DNA of 23,771 bases, from assembly GCA_910587375.1 (NCBI GenBank), contig CAJULR010000016.1:1-23771 (forward strand), read 5' to 3'. The DNA comes from Candidatus Gastranaerophilales bacterium. GTDB lineage: Bacteria; Cyanobacteriota; Vampirovibrionia; Gastranaerophilales; Gastranaerophilaceae. Made by a program: the position numbers and the translations under genes. The notes below the pieces were generated by a model. That model did no database searches, was not told the origin of the DNA, and worked only from the letters and a program-made list of their open reading frames with translations. Positions 22,030-23,771 of this stretch are shown in pieces (position 1 is the stretch's first letter; the number at the start of each line of letters is the position of its first letter).

Positions 22030-23030
22030 AGTTTTTACTTCTTAGTGTTGCATTCACAGGGGCACTCTGCCTTTTTTGCTGCGCCCTGATTATTAAATTT
22101 TTCAAACTTTCCACCGAATATCAAGTTTTAAAAAGCTATATTAAAAAAATCACCCATCTTGTATCTTCCGCAAGGTATGGAAATTTATACTCAAGAATTG
22201 ACGAAAACGAAGAGCCAAAAATCCTTACAGGAGAGCTTTCGAAAAATTTGAACAATCTTTTAGAAAGCATAATCGACCGCGACGTAATGATAAACGAATA
22301 TATTGAAAATGAAAAAGAAGAGATAAATTTAAAAGAAGATTTTATAGCAAGCCTAACCCATGACCTTAAAGTGCCGATTATTGCGCAGGATAACACATAT
22401 GAGCTTTTGTTGTCAGAAAAATTCGGACCCTTGAGCGATATTCAAAAAGAAGCCCTTGTAAAATTAAAAATCTCAAACATTGACTTAAAATACTTAATTG
22501 AAGCGCTTCTTGAAACATATAAAGTTGAACACAAGGGAATTTTAATTAAAAAGGAACCTGACGTTTTAATTAATAAATTTATAAAAGAAATGATAAGCCA
22601 GCTTTCATCCATATTTGAACTTCACAATAAAAATATTAATTTTGAAACAAAGCTTCCTGACAATTTTAGTGCAAATATTGACATTTTCCTTGTAAAACGG
22701 GTTGTAAATAATTTAATTTTAAATGCGCTGAGTTATAGCGCAAATTCAGATAAAATCGAACTTGTTTTGGATAAAAAAACAGATGAAGCCGCAGACACGA
22801 AAGAATATTTTTCAATCAGCGTAAGAGATTACGGCGTTGGTATAGAAAAAGAAGAAATTGACAAAATTTTTAATAAATATTATTCGGGCAAATTAAATCT
22901 AACCCGCTCTTCAACAGGCCTTGGGCTTTATCTTTCAAATAAGATTATAAAGGCGCTTGGCGGAAAAATTGAAGTTCAAAGCAAGAAAAATGAAGGCTCC
23001 ACCTTCACTGTCACCCTGCCTGTAAAATAG
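22026..23030 (+). CDS. Membrane-anchored sensor histidine kinase
   Basis: A 334-residue kinase with one N-terminal membrane segment (about 4-25) and no large periplasmic sensor domain. A helical linker (30-100) follows. The HisKA H-box is EDFIASLTHDLKVPI (104-118) with the phospho-acceptor His112. The HATPase domain has N-box NNLILNALSYSA (228-239), G1 DYGVGI (268-273), F-box IFNKYY (281-286) and G2 STGLGLYLS (296-304). The ending is the usual GSTFTVTLPVK. Without an extracytoplasmic domain it probably senses through the membrane, through the linker or through the coupled TPR protein. No response regulator is in the window, so the partner is unknown. Confidence 0.94.
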   Translation: MKFLLLSVAFTGALCLFCCALIIKFFKLSTEYQVLKSYIKKITHLVSSARYGNLYSRIDENEEPKILTGELSKNLNNLLESIIDRDVMINEYIENEKEEINLKEDFIASLTHDLKVPIIAQDNTYELLLSEKFGPLSDIQKEALVKLKISNIDLKYLIEALLETYKVEHKGILIKKEPDVLINKFIKEMISQLSSIFELHNKNINFETKLPDNFSANIDIFLVKRVVNNLILNALSYSANSDKIELVLDKKTDEAADTKEYFSISVRDYGVGIEKEEIDKIFNKYYSGKLNLTRSSTGLGLYLSNKIIKALGGKIEVQSKKNEGSTFTVTLPVK

Positions 23031-23091
23031 GTTATCTTGGGGATTTGACAGGCATGGCACGCCATATTTAAAGCAAATACAAAAGAGCATT

Positions 23092-23120
23092 AAAAAACGG
23101 CGTTAATGAGGCGCCGTTTT
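23092..23120. terminator. Bidirectional terminator between the histidine kinase gene and rpsT
   Basis: A perfect 9-bp stem, AAAACGGCG/CGCCGTTTT (23094-23102 with 23112-23120), has a 9-base loop. T-runs occur on both strands, six T on the minus strand, so it can end both convergent transcripts. Confidence 0.82.
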
Positions 23121-23186
23121 CAATTTCTATTTCAAAATATATTTCACATTCAAACTTCACCTTGAAGGCTCTGCTTCATAGGGCCG

Positions 23187-23453
23187 CTACTTGCTTGCAA
23201 GAAGTTTATTGATTGCAATAGTCAATCTTGATTTTTTTCTTGCAGCTGTGTTTTTGTGTAAAATACCTTTTGATACAGCCTTGTCACAAAGTTTGTAAAC
23301 ATTTGAAAGAGCTACTTTCAAAGCTGCTTCATCTTCAACTGCAGCCAAAGCTTTTTTAATTGCAGTTTTGATTGAAGTTTTAAAAGCTGTGTTTCTTTCA
23401 TTGTTTCTTTGAGCAACAAGTACTCTTTTTTTTGCAGATTTAATATTTGCCAT
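23187..23453 (-). CDS. rpsT: 30S ribosomal protein S20
   Basis: An 88-residue, highly basic helical protein that binds the 5' domain of 16S rRNA. The opening MANIKSAKKRVLVAQRNNER, the middle AFKTSIKTAIKKAL (23-36) and the ending LHKNTAARKKSRLTIAINKL (65-84) are typical of S20 over its full length. AAGGA precedes the ATG by 7 bases. It is a single-gene unit. Confidence 0.98.
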   Translation of the reverse strand: MANIKSAKKRVLVAQRNNERNTAFKTSIKTAIKKALAAVEDEAALKVALSNVYKLCDKAVSKGILHKNTAARKKSRLTIAINKLLASK

Positions 23454-23518
23454 TTTTGTTTCCTTTTTTCTAAGCTAAACTGACGTTTATCTGCTTGAGG
23501 TTTAAGTGAGTACCATTA

Positions 23519-23547
23519 ATATTACAAAAAACAAAGAAACTTTGCAA
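23519..23547 (-). promoter_or_regulatory. Promoter of rpsT
   Basis: On the minus strand TTGCAA (23542-23547) and TAATAT (23519-23524) are separated by exactly 17 bases. The leader to rpsT would be about 58 bases long. Confidence 0.45.
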
Positions 23548-23605
23548 GCAGGAGAAAGTTAAGAATGTAAAAACAATATCACTAATTAATAAAGTCATAG
23601 GCTAT

Positions 23606-23623
23606 GTTGGGTTAAAACCCAAC
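23606..23623. repeat. Short GTTGGGTT/AACCCAAC palindrome
   Basis: An 8-bp perfect inverted repeat with a 2-base loop is followed by CTACGG. Sequences of this GTAGGTTGGGTT form occur as dispersed repeats in many bacterial genomes. Other copies cannot be checked within this window. Confidence 0.5.
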
Positions 23624-23771
23624 CTACGGACTGAGCCAAACCGTAAACGATTTATTATCCGTTACAAGCGATCTTGATTCTGATTCACCCGAGGCAAAAG
23701 CCCTTGAAAAAAGAAAAGAGCGGTTGCATTTGGTTGAAAAGAAGCTGGATGAACAAATGCAGCGTTACGAA
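23616..23771 (+). pseudogene. Coding-like frame without a usable start codon, cut by right edge
   Basis: After a TAA at 23613-23615 a frame stays open for 52 codons to the window edge. From residue 6 it reads LSQTVNDLLSVTSDLDSDSP, then EAKALEKRKERLHLVEKKLD and EQMQRYE. The sequence is strongly coding-like: charged, heptad-like and probably coiled coil. No ATG, GTG or TTG suits a start near the beginning; the first is an internal TTG at 23727, and the first ATG is at 23757. It begins within the short palindrome. Likely it is the 3' part of a gene whose 5' end was lost or moved, or a gene that starts at an unusual codon such as CTG at 23631. I do not recognise the family. Confidence 0.45.

Overview
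The window is about 23.8 kb of AT-rich bacterial chromosome with densely packed genes, most of them on the minus strand. The gene content suggests a low-GC bacterium with a Gram-negative-style surface-polysaccharide repertoire but several Gram-positive-like features: a DnaK without the N-terminal insert of proteobacterial homologues, a TagD/TagF-type glycerophosphate pair, and archaeal/clostridial-type LeuC proteins of about 415 residues. A gut member of Gastranaerophilales (Melainabacteria) or a similar lineage would fit. This is inference from gene style; no marker here proves it. TTG starts, ATGA overlaps and strong AAGGAG-type ribosome binding sites are common.

Region 1 (1-9.6 kb, all minus strand) is a surface-glycan locus. 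In transcription order it encodes a Stealth-type sugar-phosphate transferase, a GT-B glycosyltransferase, a GT8 glycosyltransferase, a CDP-glycerol glycerophosphotransferase and a glycerol-3-phosphate cytidylyltransferase. A second promoter then precedes rfbC, rfbB, a methyltransferase, rfbA, gmd and a GT2 glycosyltransferase cut by the window edge. The locus can make CDP-glycerol, a dTDP-4-keto-6-deoxy sugar and GDP-4-keto-6-deoxymannose. It contains two independent enzymes that build phosphodiester bonds into glycans. The reductases that would finish L-rhamnose (RmlD) and L-fucose (Fcl) are not in the window.

Region 2 (9.6-10.1 kb) holds a CAU-anticodon tRNA with its own terminator, placed 50 bases upstream of the glycan operon. 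Its 5' end is partly duplicated around a short structured insert.

Region 3 (10.1-17.5 kb) is metabolic. A monocistronic LeuC/HacA-family dehydratase large subunit is divergent from a patatin-like lipase. A five-gene operon follows, encoding an NfnA/SudB-like flavoprotein, a 61-residue four-cysteine protein, a second LeuC-family large subunit, an omega-amidase-like nitrilase and a PBP4-type D-Ala-D-Ala carboxypeptidase. No small subunit (LeuD) and no NfnB partner is present.

Region 4 (17.6-19.6 kb) has an Asn/Ser-rich protein of unknown function, a MycE/CmcI-like methyltransferase, and a divergent XRE regulator. A perfect 13-bp inverted repeat flanks the -10 box of the methyltransferase promoter.

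Region 5 (19.6-23.8 kb) has dnaK, a divergent TPR protein and histidine kinase pair, rpsT (S20), and at the right edge a coding-like frame without a start codon beside a short GTTGGGTT palindrome.
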